A stretch of DNA of 64,000 nt from Athripsodes cinereus (GCA_947579605.1 OX388307.1:14857237-14921236); one strand, 5' to 3'. Positions 1 to 10,966 are shown, numbered from the stretch's first letter. A program made the numbers and translations. Notes: generated from the letters alone by a model not told the origin.

Positions 1-1195
1 TCCAGGAATAAACTGCATATCGAATGAACTGATTAAATATGGCAGTAGTAAACTCAGCAGTGAATTAACAAAATCCTAAATGAATCAATCATTCCTGAAG
101 TGTGGCGAACCAGCATAACTATCCCAATATACAAAAAAGGTCAGAAAAATGATCCTGGAAATTGTTGAGCTGTGTACTAAAGCTTCTCACATTTCTTTTG
201 AAAATCAAACTAGAAGAGAAAATCTCCAACAGAGAAGAGCAACATGGGTTTAGAAAAAACAGGTCAACCACTGATGCCATATTTGTTCTGCGACAGATAA
301 AAGAAAAATCTCTTGAATATAACAAACCAGTACATATATGCTTCGTAGATCTCAAAAAAGCATTCGGCAGGGTATTGCTTACGGATTCTGATAGATATTC
401 TGCAGGAGTATAATGTATCTCTATCTATCATAGAAACCATCAGAAATATCAATAAAAACTGTAAAACTCAGATAAGGGTGGGAAGTGAACTATCCAAACC
501 AATAAAAGCTGCAACGAGAATAAGACAGGACGATAGCTTGAGCAGTTTCCTGTTTAATTTGATAATGGATAAAATTATTGAAGAGGTAGTATCAGTAGGT
601 CTCGGATACGGAATGGGAGATAGTACTATTGGTGTACTTTGCTATGCTGATGATACAGCTTTAACGGCGGAAACAGAATGACCTGCAGCGTTTGTTGTAT
701 AGATTCCACCTCACTTCCAAAAGGTACAATATGAGAGTGTCTATCGATAAGACAAAGTGCTTAGTTATTTCAAAACACCCTCTCAGATGTAAATTAACCA
801 TCGATAATAAACCTATTGAACAAGTGACAACATTTAAGTACCTCGGCGTAGAAATATCTTACAATAGCGATATGTACAATGAAGTGAGGCAGCAAACCAA
901 TAAATCCTCAGTCGCAACTGGATGTTTGAAAAGCGTCATATGGAGGAACAAACACATACTTATAGAGTGAGGTCCGAATATACAAAACATGTATCCGGCC
1001 AATAATGACTTACGGCACTGAAAAAAGAGCAGATACAGCAAGAACCAAAAGCCTACTCAGAACATCTGAGATGAAAACCTTACATGCTATTGCAGAGAAA
1101 ACTCTCAAGAGATAGAATCAGAAATACTGAGATTAGAAGGCTATGCGGTATGGAGAACATAGTGAAATGGAGTAGGAAGAGGAGTAAATTCTGGG
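1..1195 (+). pseudogene. Decayed LINE reverse transcriptase (family A), interrupted
   Basis: The pieces of a non-LTR reverse transcriptase lie in shifted frames. About 84-170 reads as an early RT motif (PEVWRTSITIPIYKKG). 216-370 carries QHGFRKNRSTTDAIFVLRQI and FVDLKKAFGRV. 478-681 carries the catalytic CYADDTAL. 692-970 carries the late RT motifs (KYLGVEIS) and 970-1190 the C-terminal arm (RIYKT, TYGTE, ARTKSLLRT). Several stops and frameshifts rule out function. This kind of RT is common in insect genomes. The last readable residues (KFWAG) stop where the family X element begins, and a continuation resumes near 5593. The 5' part lies outside the window. I did not assign a clade. Confidence 0.85.
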
Positions 1196-1340
1196 CTGGG
1201 TTCACGATAGCATAAATATCGCTCAACGTCGAGTGACCTGAGCGACCATAAAGTTGCAGTGTGTGGCGAATGTCACCCCGGATATCGTGAACAACTTTGA
1301 GCGTAATTATGATCCAAAATGTCATTGTAATGCCGCCATT
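1196..1340 (+). mobile_element. Family X terminal-inverted-repeat element, copy 1, left end
   Basis: About 140 bp closely matches 11174-11325: gttcacgatagcataaat against ggtcacgctcagcgagcat, then a shared stretch with gagcgaccat and gttgcagtg. The matching right end is at 5453-5592. The two ends are separated by a jockey-like LINE. No transposase was found, so the element is non-autonomous. Confidence 0.65.
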
Positions 1341-1443
1341 TTCGTAAGATTCATTCGCGATCTGAAAAATCTGCACTAACTATTTAAATTTCTCTTCCAT
1401 TTCACTTCTTGAACTAAAAAATATCATTTTCTATTTTGAAAAA

Positions 1444-2082
1444 TTGTATACGACAAGAATACACCAAGAATCACCATCACCATCCCGCCGCAAGAACCTA
1501 GCATCTATACTGGACGACGCACCATTGAACTCTTTCTTCAATCAAGTGAGCATTTCCTATCAACCTCCTTCCCTATTCCACTATAACATATCTACACTAT
1601 CAAAATTCTTTATTAATAAACACTTATTTTTCAAAATAACTAATATTATATTATTACTATTATTTCAAATTAAATATTTTCGTTCTAGTACCTTGATCTG
1701 TGCACAACTAATAATAACTAACCGCACACATGCTGGCAATTTAACAACTCATAGCATATATTATTATTATTATTACTATATATATCACAAATTCATTTGC
1801 ACAATACTGTCCTTCAACCATCATCATTGTCACGGTCACCACCACCCAGGTAAGCACCCCATCCAGAAACAATATCCCACTTACAAAGTATCAAATTACA
1901 TCACACAGATCAAATCCACTCCATACCAAACCATACCTACATTATTTATCTATAAACAAAATATCTGGCGTCAGTCGAATAGTCCCTATATACCAACGTA
2001 TCAATCGAATTATAATAATTGTCGTTTTTATTCCTTACCATATAATATTACTATCATATTAATGTCATCATCATCATCATGA
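1444..2082 (+). CDS. Possible ORF1 of the jockey-like LINE, or open 5' UTR
   Basis: An open frame of 212 codons lies immediately upstream of ORF2. Its TGA overlaps the ORF2 ATG as ATGA, an arrangement compatible with termination-reinitiation. The product is low-complexity, with a Tyr run, a His-rich stretch near residue 125, Ser/Pro-rich parts and a terminal Ser run from a TCA repeat. I see no CCHC zinc knuckles, RRM or coiled coil as expected of a LINE ORF1. It may simply be a leader that happens to be open. Confidence 0.3.
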   Translation: MYTTRIHQESPSPSRRKNLASILDDAPLNSFFNQVSISYQPPSLFHYNISTLSKFFINKHLFFKITNIILLLLFQIKYFRSSTLICAQLIITNRTHAGNLTTHSIYYYYYYYIYHKFICTILSFNHHHCHGHHHPGKHPIQKQYPTYKVSNYITQIKSTPYQTIPTLFIYKQNIWRQSNSPYIPTYQSNYNNCRFYSLPYNITIILMSSSSS

Positions 2083-4949
2083 CTTCTTTGAAAATATACT
2101 ACCAAAATGTCCGTGGACTAAGGACAAAAATATTGGACTTTTCACAAGGGGTAGATGTCAATAATTACGATATTATTGCCATCACTGAAACATGGCTTAC
2201 TGATGGTTTTTATGATTCCGAACTAGCAGATAGCCGATATACTGTATTTCGACATGACCGTGACAATATACTATCGGACGCGTCTAGAGGCGGTGGATCT
2301 ATGATAATTATAAATTCCAAATTCAATGCTCTTCAACGACAAGATTGGGAATCAAATTCAGAATGCGTATGGGTGACTATACCCCGTTCATCCTTAACTG
2401 GTGGGAAAACAATACATATTGCATGTTCATATATAGCTTCGGGTTCAAATCACAGAACACTTTTTACTAATTTTTCTAATAAACTAGTTGACATAACTAA
2501 CTCTCATCCTGACGACTTGTTTATTGTTCTCGGTGATTTTAATCTTCCACATATTTCTTGGACACCTATATCTAATGACAGCCATCTCACCGCCAACATA
2601 TCTGATTCCTACACACTTGACTTGTTCGATATTCTCTCAATTACTAACCTGAAACAATTTAACCATGTACCTAATGCGAATAACCGTATACTTGACTTTG
2701 TACTTACTAACTCTGACATTAAACTATCACGCTGTCTGCATCCTCTCGTCTCCGAAGACGCTCATCATCCATCATTAGAAATAATAGTAGATAAAATAAA
2801 AGTAAAATTGTTACCTACCGCACCGAGCCGTATATATTTTTTCAGAAAGGCCGATTATAATGAAATAAATAGATCATTAGCACTTATTGAATGGGATGAT
2901 ATACTCAATACTGACACAAATACAGCATTAAATAAATTCTATGAAGTTATAATGTCTATCATTGAAAAACATGTTCCTAATAAAATGCTGTCCACCGCAA
3001 CCCATAAATACCCACATTGGTACTCGCCTGCGCTTATTCAAATTATAAAAGAAAAAACGAAATATCACAATCTTTGGAAAAAAAATCAAAACGATGCAGA
3101 TTATTATACATTTTCCTTATTGAGAACACGACAAAAACGTATTCAATCAGAATGTTTTTGTTCTTTCATAAAAAAATCAGAACACCTGATTAAATCAGAT
3201 CCAAAACAGTTTTGGAATTATATAAAAATGAAAAGAAAATCTACATCATTACCAGGGGAAATGCACCTAGACGATCGTGTAGCCACCGATGGACGAAGTA
3301 TCGCTGAATTATTTTCAGAATACTTCAAATCAGTCTACGTTGCAGACAGCGTTGATGGGACTGACCAAGAAAATGTATATACTAACCATATTGACTGCAT
3401 CTCAAGTATAGAATTAGATGAGAACCTTGTGGAAAAGTACCTTAAAAAACTTGACACAAAAAAGGGACCTGGTAGTGATCTCATACCGCCTATTTTTGCC
3501 GTAAACTGTGCCAGTCAACTAGCATATCCTCTGTATAAAATATTCTCACGTTCCATATCAGAAGGTATTTTTCCATGTACATGGAAATTAGCTAACTTAA
3601 TCCCAATTTACAAACAGGGAGGTAAAAATCTTATCCGCAATTATAGACCCATATCGATCCTTCCAATATTCAGCAAAATGTTCGAACTAATTATTTATGA
3701 TCAAATTTATCCAATTATCTCCAAACATATCCCCGAAACTCAGCACGGCTTTATGAGAAAGCGATCAGTTACCTCTAACCTGTCAGAATTTACTAATTAT
3801 ATTAATACAAAAATGGATAATAGAATTCAAGTGGATGCGATTTATACCGACTACTCAAAGGCCTTTGACCGAGTTATACACAAAATACTACTAAGGAAAA
3901 TACGCCACCTTGGTATACACGGCGATTTATACCGTTGGTTCGCGTCGTATGTAGAAAACCGTCAACAGGCAGTTGTGGTGGGAGGATATAGGTCGCAATA
4001 CATTAATGTTACATCAGGAGTTCCACAAGGTTCTCATCTCGGCCCTTTATTATTTAATATGTATATATATGACATAGGTGAATGCTTCCATGACTCGAAA
4101 TACCTACTCTACGCTGACGACATGAAAATTTTCAACGAAATAATCAACGAACGAGACTGCCTAAAGCTTCAATCAGACCTTGACAGACTAAACACATACT
4201 GCTTACAGAATAAATTAGATATCAATATTACCAAATGCTTAAATATTTCTTTCACTCGGAACAAAGTACCCATAAAATACGATTACAAAATACAAAACGA
4301 GACGATCAAACAAACTGACAAAATCCGCGACCTGGGAGTCATTTTAGATCATAAAATGGTACTAGATCACCATATAAACACAATTATCAATAAAGCTAAC
4401 AAGATGTTAGGGTTTACAATGCGAACCTGTAAACCATTTGAAAACTCATCTTCAGTTAAAATTGTATACTACGCGTACGTGAGGAGCGTTCTAGAATTTG
4501 CATCTTCTATTTGGTCTCCTCATTACTTAACATATATTTCGAGACTTGAACGAGTTCAAAATCGGTTTCTTAAACATCTGAACTACAGGGCCCGTGTTCA
4601 TTTTGATGACTATACTGACTCCGCAGCCTACCATAATATGCTTACACTAAAGACAAGACGAACTTTAACAGACATGAGACTATTATATGACATAGTACAC
4701 AACAACATCGACTCTCAGTACATGACTTCCACAATCAAACTTCGAACACCACAAAGACAAACAAGAACACACACGTTATTCCATGTTAACACATTTCAAA
4801 CAAACTATGGCAGGAACACTATTTTTAACAGAATTTACGAAACTTACAACACATCCTTCAACGACATAGACATATTTCAAGCAAGTAAAAACACTTTTAT
4901 AAAATCAGTCAATGCAATATTGAGTACGCAACTCAGTACACAGCTTTAG
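2079..4949 (+). CDS. Jockey/CR1-like LINE ORF2: endonuclease and reverse transcriptase
   Basis: An intact 956-residue ORF. Residues 1-240 are an APE-type endonuclease: QN at 9-10, ETW at 37-39, GDFN at 152-155, LDFVLTN at 205-211 and the terminal His region SEDAHHP at 225-231. Residues about 450-760 are the reverse transcriptase: KKGPGSDLIP, NYRPISILP, QHGF, the first catalytic Asp in TDYSKAFDRV (D591), GVPQGSHLGPLLF, and the YADD box (Y678-D681). The C-terminal arm (RLERVQNRFLKHL) is typical of jockey/CR1 elements. The protein would nick target DNA and prime reverse transcription from its own mRNA. No RNase H domain is evident. All catalytic residues are present with no stop or frameshift, so it may be active. 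The start is the first ATG, overlapping the preceding frame. Exact clade (Jockey, CR1 or Kiri) needs a tree. Confidence 0.93.
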   Translation: MTSLKIYYQNVRGLRTKILDFSQGVDVNNYDIIAITETWLTDGFYDSELADSRYTVFRHDRDNILSDASRGGGSMIIINSKFNALQRQDWESNSECVWVTIPRSSLTGGKTIHIACSYIASGSNHRTLFTNFSNKLVDITNSHPDDLFIVLGDFNLPHISWTPISNDSHLTANISDSYTLDLFDILSITNLKQFNHVPNANNRILDFVLTNSDIKLSRCLHPLVSEDAHHPSLEIIVDKIKVKLLPTAPSRIYFFRKADYNEINRSLALIEWDDILNTDTNTALNKFYEVIMSIIEKHVPNKMLSTATHKYPHWYSPALIQIIKEKTKYHNLWKKNQNDADYYTFSLLRTRQKRIQSECFCSFIKKSEHLIKSDPKQFWNYIKMKRKSTSLPGEMHLDDRVATDGRSIAELFSEYFKSVYVADSVDGTDQENVYTNHIDCISSIELDENLVEKYLKKLDTKKGPGSDLIPPIFAVNCASQLAYPLYKIFSRSISEGIFPCTWKLANLIPIYKQGGKNLIRNYRPISILPIFSKMFELIIYDQIYPIISKHIPETQHGFMRKRSVTSNLSEFTNYINTKMDNRIQVDAIYTDYSKAFDRVIHKILLRKIRHLGIHGDLYRWFASYVENRQQAVVVGGYRSQYINVTSGVPQGSHLGPLLFNMYIYDIGECFHDSKYLLYADDMKIFNEIINERDCLKLQSDLDRLNTYCLQNKLDINITKCLNISFTRNKVPIKYDYKIQNETIKQTDKIRDLGVILDHKMVLDHHINTIINKANKMLGFTMRTCKPFENSSSVKIVYYAYVRSVLEFASSIWSPHYLTYISRLERVQNRFLKHLNYRARVHFDDYTDSAAYHNMLTLKTRRTLTDMRLLYDIVHNNIDSQYMTSTIKLRTPQRQTRTHTLFHVNTFQTNYGRNTIFNRIYETYNTSFNDIDIFQASKNTFIKSVNAILSTQLSTQL

Positions 4950-5452
4950 AATAAAATATAATATATCTTATATAAAATTAACATAAATAATTATTGTATG
5001 CATAGTACATCCTCATAAATTAATTTACTTTTACTCAAGTTACTCAGATCTTTTAACAAAATCATTCCCTTCCCTTTTCCTTTCCCCTCAATCCTAAAAT
5101 GCTCACATGTAATTGAATTTATCTCATAGCTTTTCTTCTTTATTTCATATTCTTATACATATACTTTTTTAAATATACATTTATCTTATAATCTTTCATC
5201 ATAATAATTTTAATAACTGTTTTATATAATTTTTTTTTAACTAACATTTTGTATTATATAACTTAAGTTGTAATTGGCTTTAATTTTGCACTATTATTGT
5301 TTCGTTTTTTATGTTATATAAGCTGTAACTTTAAGTTTGAAATAAATAAATAAATAAAAAATAAATAAATAATTACGATTAACTTCGCAATTGTTTTGAC
5401 AACCACCATCACTCAAACGTCAAGGTAACTGTCAGAGCGATAATCACCCTGC

Positions 5453-5592
5453 TATGATTTCGGTTGTTTGGTTGTCACCCGACGACATGCCTGAACGCGA
5501 CAGTGCGAGTCGTCGGGTGACTCGCTCCGGCTTCGTGAACGATCGGAGCGTCGTTGAGTGATCACTCGGCGACTGTATGAACGCTGCCCTGG
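5453..5592 (+). mobile_element. Family X element, copy 1, right end
   Basis: About 135 bp matches 12037-12170 closely: tttcggttgtt, ggttgtcac, acagtgcgagtcgtcgggtga, gagtgatcac. Read on the minus strand it begins agggcagcgttcat, the inverted counterpart of the left end. It contains its own 13-bp inverted repeat, GTCACCCGACGAC with GTCGTCGGGTGAC. The family A LINE resumes just after it. Confidence 0.65.
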
Positions 5593-5760
5593 AGAGACCA
5601 TGAGGACATTGCTGCAAAGAAGACACCAGCTGGCTCACGTTCACGAGGAAGACCACCAAAAAGATGGAAGGATAGATGCTGTCACAAGAGGGAAAAACTT
5701 CCGAAGCAACAGATCAATGATCTATGACATGAGAAAGAAGAGAATAAGAAGAATATAGAT
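5593..5760 (+). pseudogene. Family A LINE, C-terminal remnant after the insertion
   Basis: A frame through this stretch reads EDIAAKKTPAGSRSRGRPPK, the GRPPKRW-type C-terminus found after the RT in this LINE family. It is the expected continuation of the family A copy that breaks off near 1195. Together they indicate one LINE split by the family X insertion. Confidence 0.65.
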
Positions 5761-5850
5761 TCTATTAAACTATTCTATATAAGCTATATAAAAATTATGA
5801 TAAGTTATTGAGATAAATATGAGCAATTGGGAAAAGTATGTGGTACTTAC

Positions 5851-8800
5851 TCATAGAGGCACAGAGTGCTTCTTGTGGTAGGACTTTGCAGTCCAGGAAC
5901 CATGCCTCACCCCAACACAAGGAGAAGGAGAGCAAAATAAGCAGCACTTGAAATACGGGCTGAGGCGCCTTCGTCCACTATAAACAAAATAATATTTCAT
6001 TTAATAAAATCCTAACACATAAATTCCAAACTTGAAGTACGGTGACTAAAATCAGGTAGATATTTATTGTTTGAGTTACTGAATATGACTTTCAATTTTC
6101 GAAATGATATTTTATCTTAGAGAAGTTTCCAAAGTAATATGAGCAATAATAAACCCTTTTTTTCTCTAATATATAAAAATATACAAGAAAGAACTTTGGA
6201 AAAGTCAAAACATTTTGTAAATAATGAGTGATGTTTAAAATGACTTAAAAACAAATGCCAATTTATAAAACAACATATTTACGACTGAAAATTATACAGA
6301 AAAGGTTTTTTTAATAAAATAAATGTTCTTACATCAAAAATAAAAACTTTGGCTATTAAAAATGCACATGTTCCACTGGTCGTTAACTGAAACAAAATAA
6401 AAAAATAAGATTAGATTTCAAATAAACTGATACAAAATAAATAATAGTAAATAGGACATACATTTTAAATTTATAATAATACTAATAAACTTTATTGTAC
6501 AAAATATTTAAACAAAAATAATGAGATTACAACATGGTATACTATACAAATATTTGGCACAATGGGCGAGTTTATCGCAGGGACGCGATATCTTCCAACT
6601 AACCCAAATTTATGTCAAGGCAAAGTAGATGAAATAATGTCACTTTTATATGGAAGCAATAAATCTATTATCATACTAAAGAACCATCATTTTGCTTACT
6701 ACTTCATTGCACAGAAACTTGTGTTAAGGGTATTGTGTGGTATTCTTCAAATTCCACATATTTCTACAGATTTTTTTACTCCTAAGAGTTAGTGTAAACG
6801 ACAGTTTTGATACTTAAATTGTTGAACGCTTTGTCAGTCCCCGTACGGCGCAATGGGAATTTTTAGTTAATCTCACCAGCCCTAACAATCAATATTTGTG
6901 TAACTTCAAAATAGTATTTTATTGATGACACAATTAATGAATTATTGCTGAGCTAAAAAATATAATATTATTTATTTTATGTATTCATCATTAACTTACA
7001 GCAACTACAGCCCAGTGATCCATGTGTATAGCAGCATATGCTAAGAGTAAGAGAAGAAACCTAATGGCAGCTACGCCCACTACATCTAATAGTGAAGAGC
7101 CAATATGATATTGTAACACTTCCCGATTCCACAGGTCCACTATTGATTCTCCAGTTAACTGAAAAAATAAGTAGTAACAATTAATAAGTTTATTATATGA
7201 GGAAATCCACTAAAGTAAAATTTAAGCATTTCAAAGTGACTGTGCTTGTATATTCTATCAATCGTAAGTTACATATTAAGTAAGGGAAATTGGCGTGCAT
7301 GTATGAGAAACAGGATAAATGTGGAGGAAGCGAAAGAAGTTTGTAAGGATAGATCTATATGGCGTTCCATTTTCTCTGCCTACCCCTCCTGGAACACGGT
7401 GTGAGGTATAGTATATGTATAGTATATATATAGTCATGTATAGTAGTACATATTATCCACAAAAATCTGTATCACAAACAACTAAAAACGATTGAAAAAG
7501 TGATTGATCAATGATATATACTGTTGTTTTACTGCAACATGGATAATCAGTCCACTTCGAGTTCAACAGAACTTACAAGAATGCAAAAATGTAGCCCAAA
7601 CTTATGGAAATGTGCTTTGAAAAAAACAAACATTATTGTTAATTTTTTGTTAAAAAAGTTACATTAATAGATTTACATTAGTGTTTTATGTCACACAATG
7701 TCACCGGACCGGTAAGCATTTCATTATTTTACTGCGGCCCGCTGAGATGGAGATATTGATTATTTACTTTTAAAGACTTTTTTTTTTCGATTTTTCAAAT
7801 TCCATGATTTGGTAATTTTCTATTACCTACACTCTCTCTCATAAAGGTATAGGAACTTAACAAATTTCATGATTTCCTCAGTTTGGTTAAGAAACATTTC
7901 ACAAATTTGCTTTAGTTAGTTTTAAATATTGAAAAAAAAGACACAACAAATAAAGGGCAGCCTTTCATGTTCCTTCCAGGGATTAGGGACCATTGCTATA
8001 AAGAACATACTGTTATAAGCTCAGTAATAATAATAATGTCATTAGTTTATGACGTAATGCATATTTTATATAAAAAAATCTATTTTTCATTTTTAAACTA
8101 GGTTAAATGAAAAAACTAATTGATTGCTTTATTTGCAACTAATCAGCGATGTAAAATGTCTAGATGACATGACATTTAACATCTCGAGTTGTTCATCTGC
8201 ATGAATGAACATGAAACTCCTTTGCATCTACTCACAGAATGTGAACCTATAATGCAAACAAGAGCCAAAATAATTGGCTCACACTTTCCTGATCAAGAAC
8301 AGATCAAAGGAACTAACCCACACAAAATTTTGAATTTCTTTCAGGTCTGTGGGAAGACATCTAAGGACTAAATCCCACAATGGACTACATCTGGAAGTCG
8401 AGGTGGGTAAGGTCTTTGGATGGAGGAAAAAAAAAAAAAAAAAAATGTCTAGATCATGGGTAGCCAACCTTTTCAGCAGCCGGGCCTAATTTCAGAATGA
8501 GATTTCTTAGCGGGCCGCACAAAATATACTCCATATATGGAACAATTGATAACTTTACTTCATCTTAAAATTTCTACTCCCCCCCCCCCCTCGCGTCGCC
8601 AAATTTTCTGGTATAGGAATTTGAAATGTTTCAAACTCCTAGGTTTTCTTTAAGAATATTTTCTCAAAATATCTCTTTCAAAAAAGTAACAGGTACTTGT
8701 ACCGACTATTATTAAGAATAGTGTGCATATGCCTCGCGGGCCGCACGTAGTCACCCAACGGGCCGCATGCGGGCCGCGGGTTGTCCACCCTTGGTCTAGA

Positions 8801-10111
8801 TGATTATATTCGGATTTTTCCTACTGCATATGAATTGATAACAATAAAACAGTTCTCTTTGAAAATGGCTAATAAAACTTGTGGTGCTAATTGCATGTTG
8901 CTCGAGTGTATGGATCTTTAATATCAAACTGTATTGATTTGTGGTTCCTTATAAACAAATTATCTTATGTTTACACTTACAACTACATGAAAATATTTAT
9001 AAATCACAAAAATATTTTCTTACCATAACTGATATGAGCCATAATAGTGCTGTGAATAGCAGATCAAATGTACAAAAGAGACAAAAGAAGCGTCGAACAG
9101 ATGACATCCTCCCCCCTTGTCTCCATCCTCCAGCTGCTTCTTCCGACGCAATCAGATTAACAGACGAATGACCTAAAAAAGTACACATAAAAATATTTTT
9201 AAAAAATGTGTAGCCCCGGCAAAGAATGGATTTCTCACTAATTTCTGTATGATTTAGGATGTCCTGTAAAAGGTGGATGTTGGTACAACATTCCGAGTAA
9301 GACATATTTAACAACTTCAATTCAGTGATGAGATATTCCACCTATCCTGAATGTCTTCATTTTATATTGGCACAAGGACAAGATGCACATTTACATATTG
9401 TGCTTAGTTTAATATCAACCCCATTTATGGCAGATAGACAGGTATATGTATAGTTATTTATCTACAAAATTATAAATCTTTATTTTTTTTTATATGATAT
9501 ATACCTTATACATACAGTAATACAAATATTAAAGACTTCTTCCTTTGCACGGATATCTCATAAATCAGGGGACATCTATTTATTAGAACTTTCAAGCAAA
9601 ACTTTTGTCATACCGAGAAGGCCACAATGGGCAACCTGAAGGGCTGGCCAGCAAAATCCGACATGTGGGAATCTTTTAAGCTAAATCTACGTCTTCAATG
9701 TCCCTCTCGAGACAAAAGAATGTCACAAGTAACAACATAAATTTATTAATTCTTTTTGCACATCATCATTTTATAACAGTGTTAACAAAACAATATAAAA
9801 TTAAAAAACTAGGACGATGTGCAGTGGTGAGATTATCACTATAAAGTGATTTCTTCCATCTAACCACGTCCTACCAAGAAGTCCTTCCATATAACCGCAA
9901 ATGAGTGAAAAATATAAATATTGTATAATGAAACATTATCTATTTTCCCACGAAATTCCTTATTTTGATATTCAACATGTACAAGCAAAAATTAAATATT
10001 GATGTATTATAATCAGCACTTACTCAGCATAGGATGAGTCAGCATGGAATTATTACTAGCGAGAAGCGATTCAGCTACTTCTCTATAGTAATAGCCCCTT
10101 TGAGATTCCAT
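5851..10111 (-). CDS. Start1: STARD3/Start1-type MENTAL-domain protein, 5' part (partial)
   Basis: Five coding exons on the minus strand: 10111-10024, 9172-9024, 7158-7000, 6386-6333 and 5977-5851, all with GT/AG borders and consistent phase. They give 192 residues plus one base. Residues 51-186 match the MENTAL domain of STARD3 (MLN64) and STARD3[21 protein letters not shown] at 51-69, four predicted helices (about 59-79, 102-123, 128-149, 158-178) and the hallmark [11 protein letters not shown] at 176-186. The domain anchors the protein in late endosomes and binds cholesterol; in STARD3 a cytosolic START domain then transfers sterol at ER contacts. The last exon ends in phase 1 at a strong GTAAGT donor. 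The START exons must therefore lie left of the window unless this is a STARD3NL-like form. Start: first ATG after a splice acceptor at 10117. Transposons fill the next intron. Confidence 0.9.
6556..6616 (+). repeat. Dispersed repeat E (GGGCGAGTTTATCGCA)
   Basis: About 55 bp is nearly the same as 36252-36308 on the opposite strand and partly as 36088-36126. It lies in an intron of the STARD3-type gene. Origin unknown. Confidence 0.6.
7316..7445 (+). repeat. Family C/D retroposon 3' end with TATAG tail
   Basis: It matches the reverse complement of 36144-36240: ggatagatct, ttccRttttctctgcctacc, gtgtgagg. It ends in irregular TATAG/TATA repeats (7399-7445). It looks like a 5'-truncated LINE or SINE 3' end. 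It sits in the large intron between the STARD3 exons at 7158 and 9024. Confidence 0.55.
8168..8442 (+). pseudogene. 5'-truncated LINE 3' end with poly-A and target duplication
   Basis: A frame from 8189 to 8371 reads [19 protein letters not shown] and onward to a stop. This is the Cys/His motif found at the C-terminus of many insect LINE polyproteins. A run of about 19 A follows at 8427-8445. The flank aaaatgtctagatga occurs before the element (8153-8167) and after the poly-A, where a hAT MITE now splits it. This is a textbook target-primed insertion. Confidence 0.75.
8455..8793. mobile_element. hAT-type MITE, 339 bp, with 8-bp target duplication
   Basis: The ends are catgggtagccaacc and, inverted, caagggtggacaacc (12 of 15 matching). 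They are flanked by identical GTCTAGAT at 8447-8454 and 8794-8801. Eight-base duplications and this TIR style are typical of hAT elements. GC-rich CGGGCCGC-like subterminal repeats are present. No ORF. It inserted into the target duplication of the LINE to its left. Confidence 0.85.
9208..9405 (+). repeat. Family C retroposon, diverged copy (sense plus)
   Basis: It aligns with the sense strand of the copies at 18731-18987 and 31333-31579: ccggcaaagaatgg, gtcctgtaaaaggtgg, cctatcctgaatgtctt, atattggcacaaggac. It lies just upstream of the second STARD3 exon, in an intron. More diverged than the later copies. Confidence 0.55.
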
Positions 10112-10226
10112 CCTTCACTAAAAACAAACAAATTGAAGTGATAATAATTAAATATCGCCAGGTGCTAAATGAAAAAAAAATTATAGAATAATAACAATGA
10201 TTGTTTTTAGTACAAAAAATATAGGT

Positions 10227-10489
10227 ATATCGTCGTTGGTTCAATGAAACCTCTTATGTGCTCCAAACCAAATTTTACAGGGGATGCAAAAAACTGTTTA
10301 AAAGTCCACAGATCAACAAATGTAATCAAACTTATTATCAAATTTATGTAAAACTATGACGTTTTTACATGATTTTGATAATAAGTTTGATTACATTTGT
10401 TGATCTGTGGACTTTTAAACAGTTTTTTGCGTCCCCTGTAAAATTTGGTTTGGAGCACATAATAGGTTTCACTGAACCAACGACGATAT
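10227..10489. mobile_element. Foldback MITE, 263-bp near-perfect palindrome
   Basis: The left arm (atatcgtcgttggttcaatg, then acaggggatgcaaaaaactg) is the reverse complement of the right arm, with only scattered differences and a loop of about 30 bases near 10345-10375. It lies upstream of the first coding exon of the STARD3-type gene, inside its presumed 5' intron. No ORF. Flanks suggest TA-type insertion, but no clear duplication can be defined. Confidence 0.75.
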
Positions 10490-10966
10490 GACAAAAATAT
10501 ATCATCCATACATTATTGTAATTCTAAATAAATGTAATTCACACACATAGTACAATCTTTCTTTTTCATTTATTACACAGGATCAGTCAGACAAAAACAA
10601 AGACATAGCCGGTTGTAGGCTACACCCTCAACACAACAGTCAAATAAACAAAGTAATTTCTCTTTAGATAGAATATTATCTTGTGAATATACACCAATAT
10701 GAACCGAAATCAAATATATTGAAGGAATCATTTGGTTTTTATGTAGGATTTTGCAATTTAATACAAAACATAACCAAAGTTTTAAAATATATGGTGGTTA
10801 GCAATGACTTTAACCATTTATGTGACATATTTAGATGCTAATGTATTACAATATGCATATTATTTACAGATAAAAGTTGAACAGAATACAAGGAAATGAG
10901 ATTAAGAAATATGAAAATAAATAACAAAAATGGCAATGACACATAACTAGATAAAGAAACACATAC

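Larger units (their letters stand above)
1341..5380 (+). mobile_element. Nearly full-length jockey/CR1-like LINE
   Basis: A non-LTR retrotransposon with a 5' leader, an intact ORF2 (2079-4949), a roughly 400-bp T-rich 3' UTR and a tail of TAAA/AATAAA repeats at 5340-5370. It lies inside family X copy 1, because the X left end stops near 1340 and X-type sequence resumes by 5453. I could not find a convincing target-site duplication, so the 5' boundary is approximate (between about 1341 and 1444). The intact reading frame suggests a recent insertion. Confidence 0.8.

Noticed and set aside
1304..5379. TAATTATGAT and TAATTACGAT as the target duplication of the jockey-like LINE
   Set aside because: Family X sequence shared with copy 2 continues past 1313 to about 1335, so the LINE cannot start there.
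6556..7418. Repeats E and C/D as two ends of one transposon (same relative order at 36.1-36.3 kb)
   Set aside because: A STARD3 coding exon (7000-7158) lies between them at the first site.
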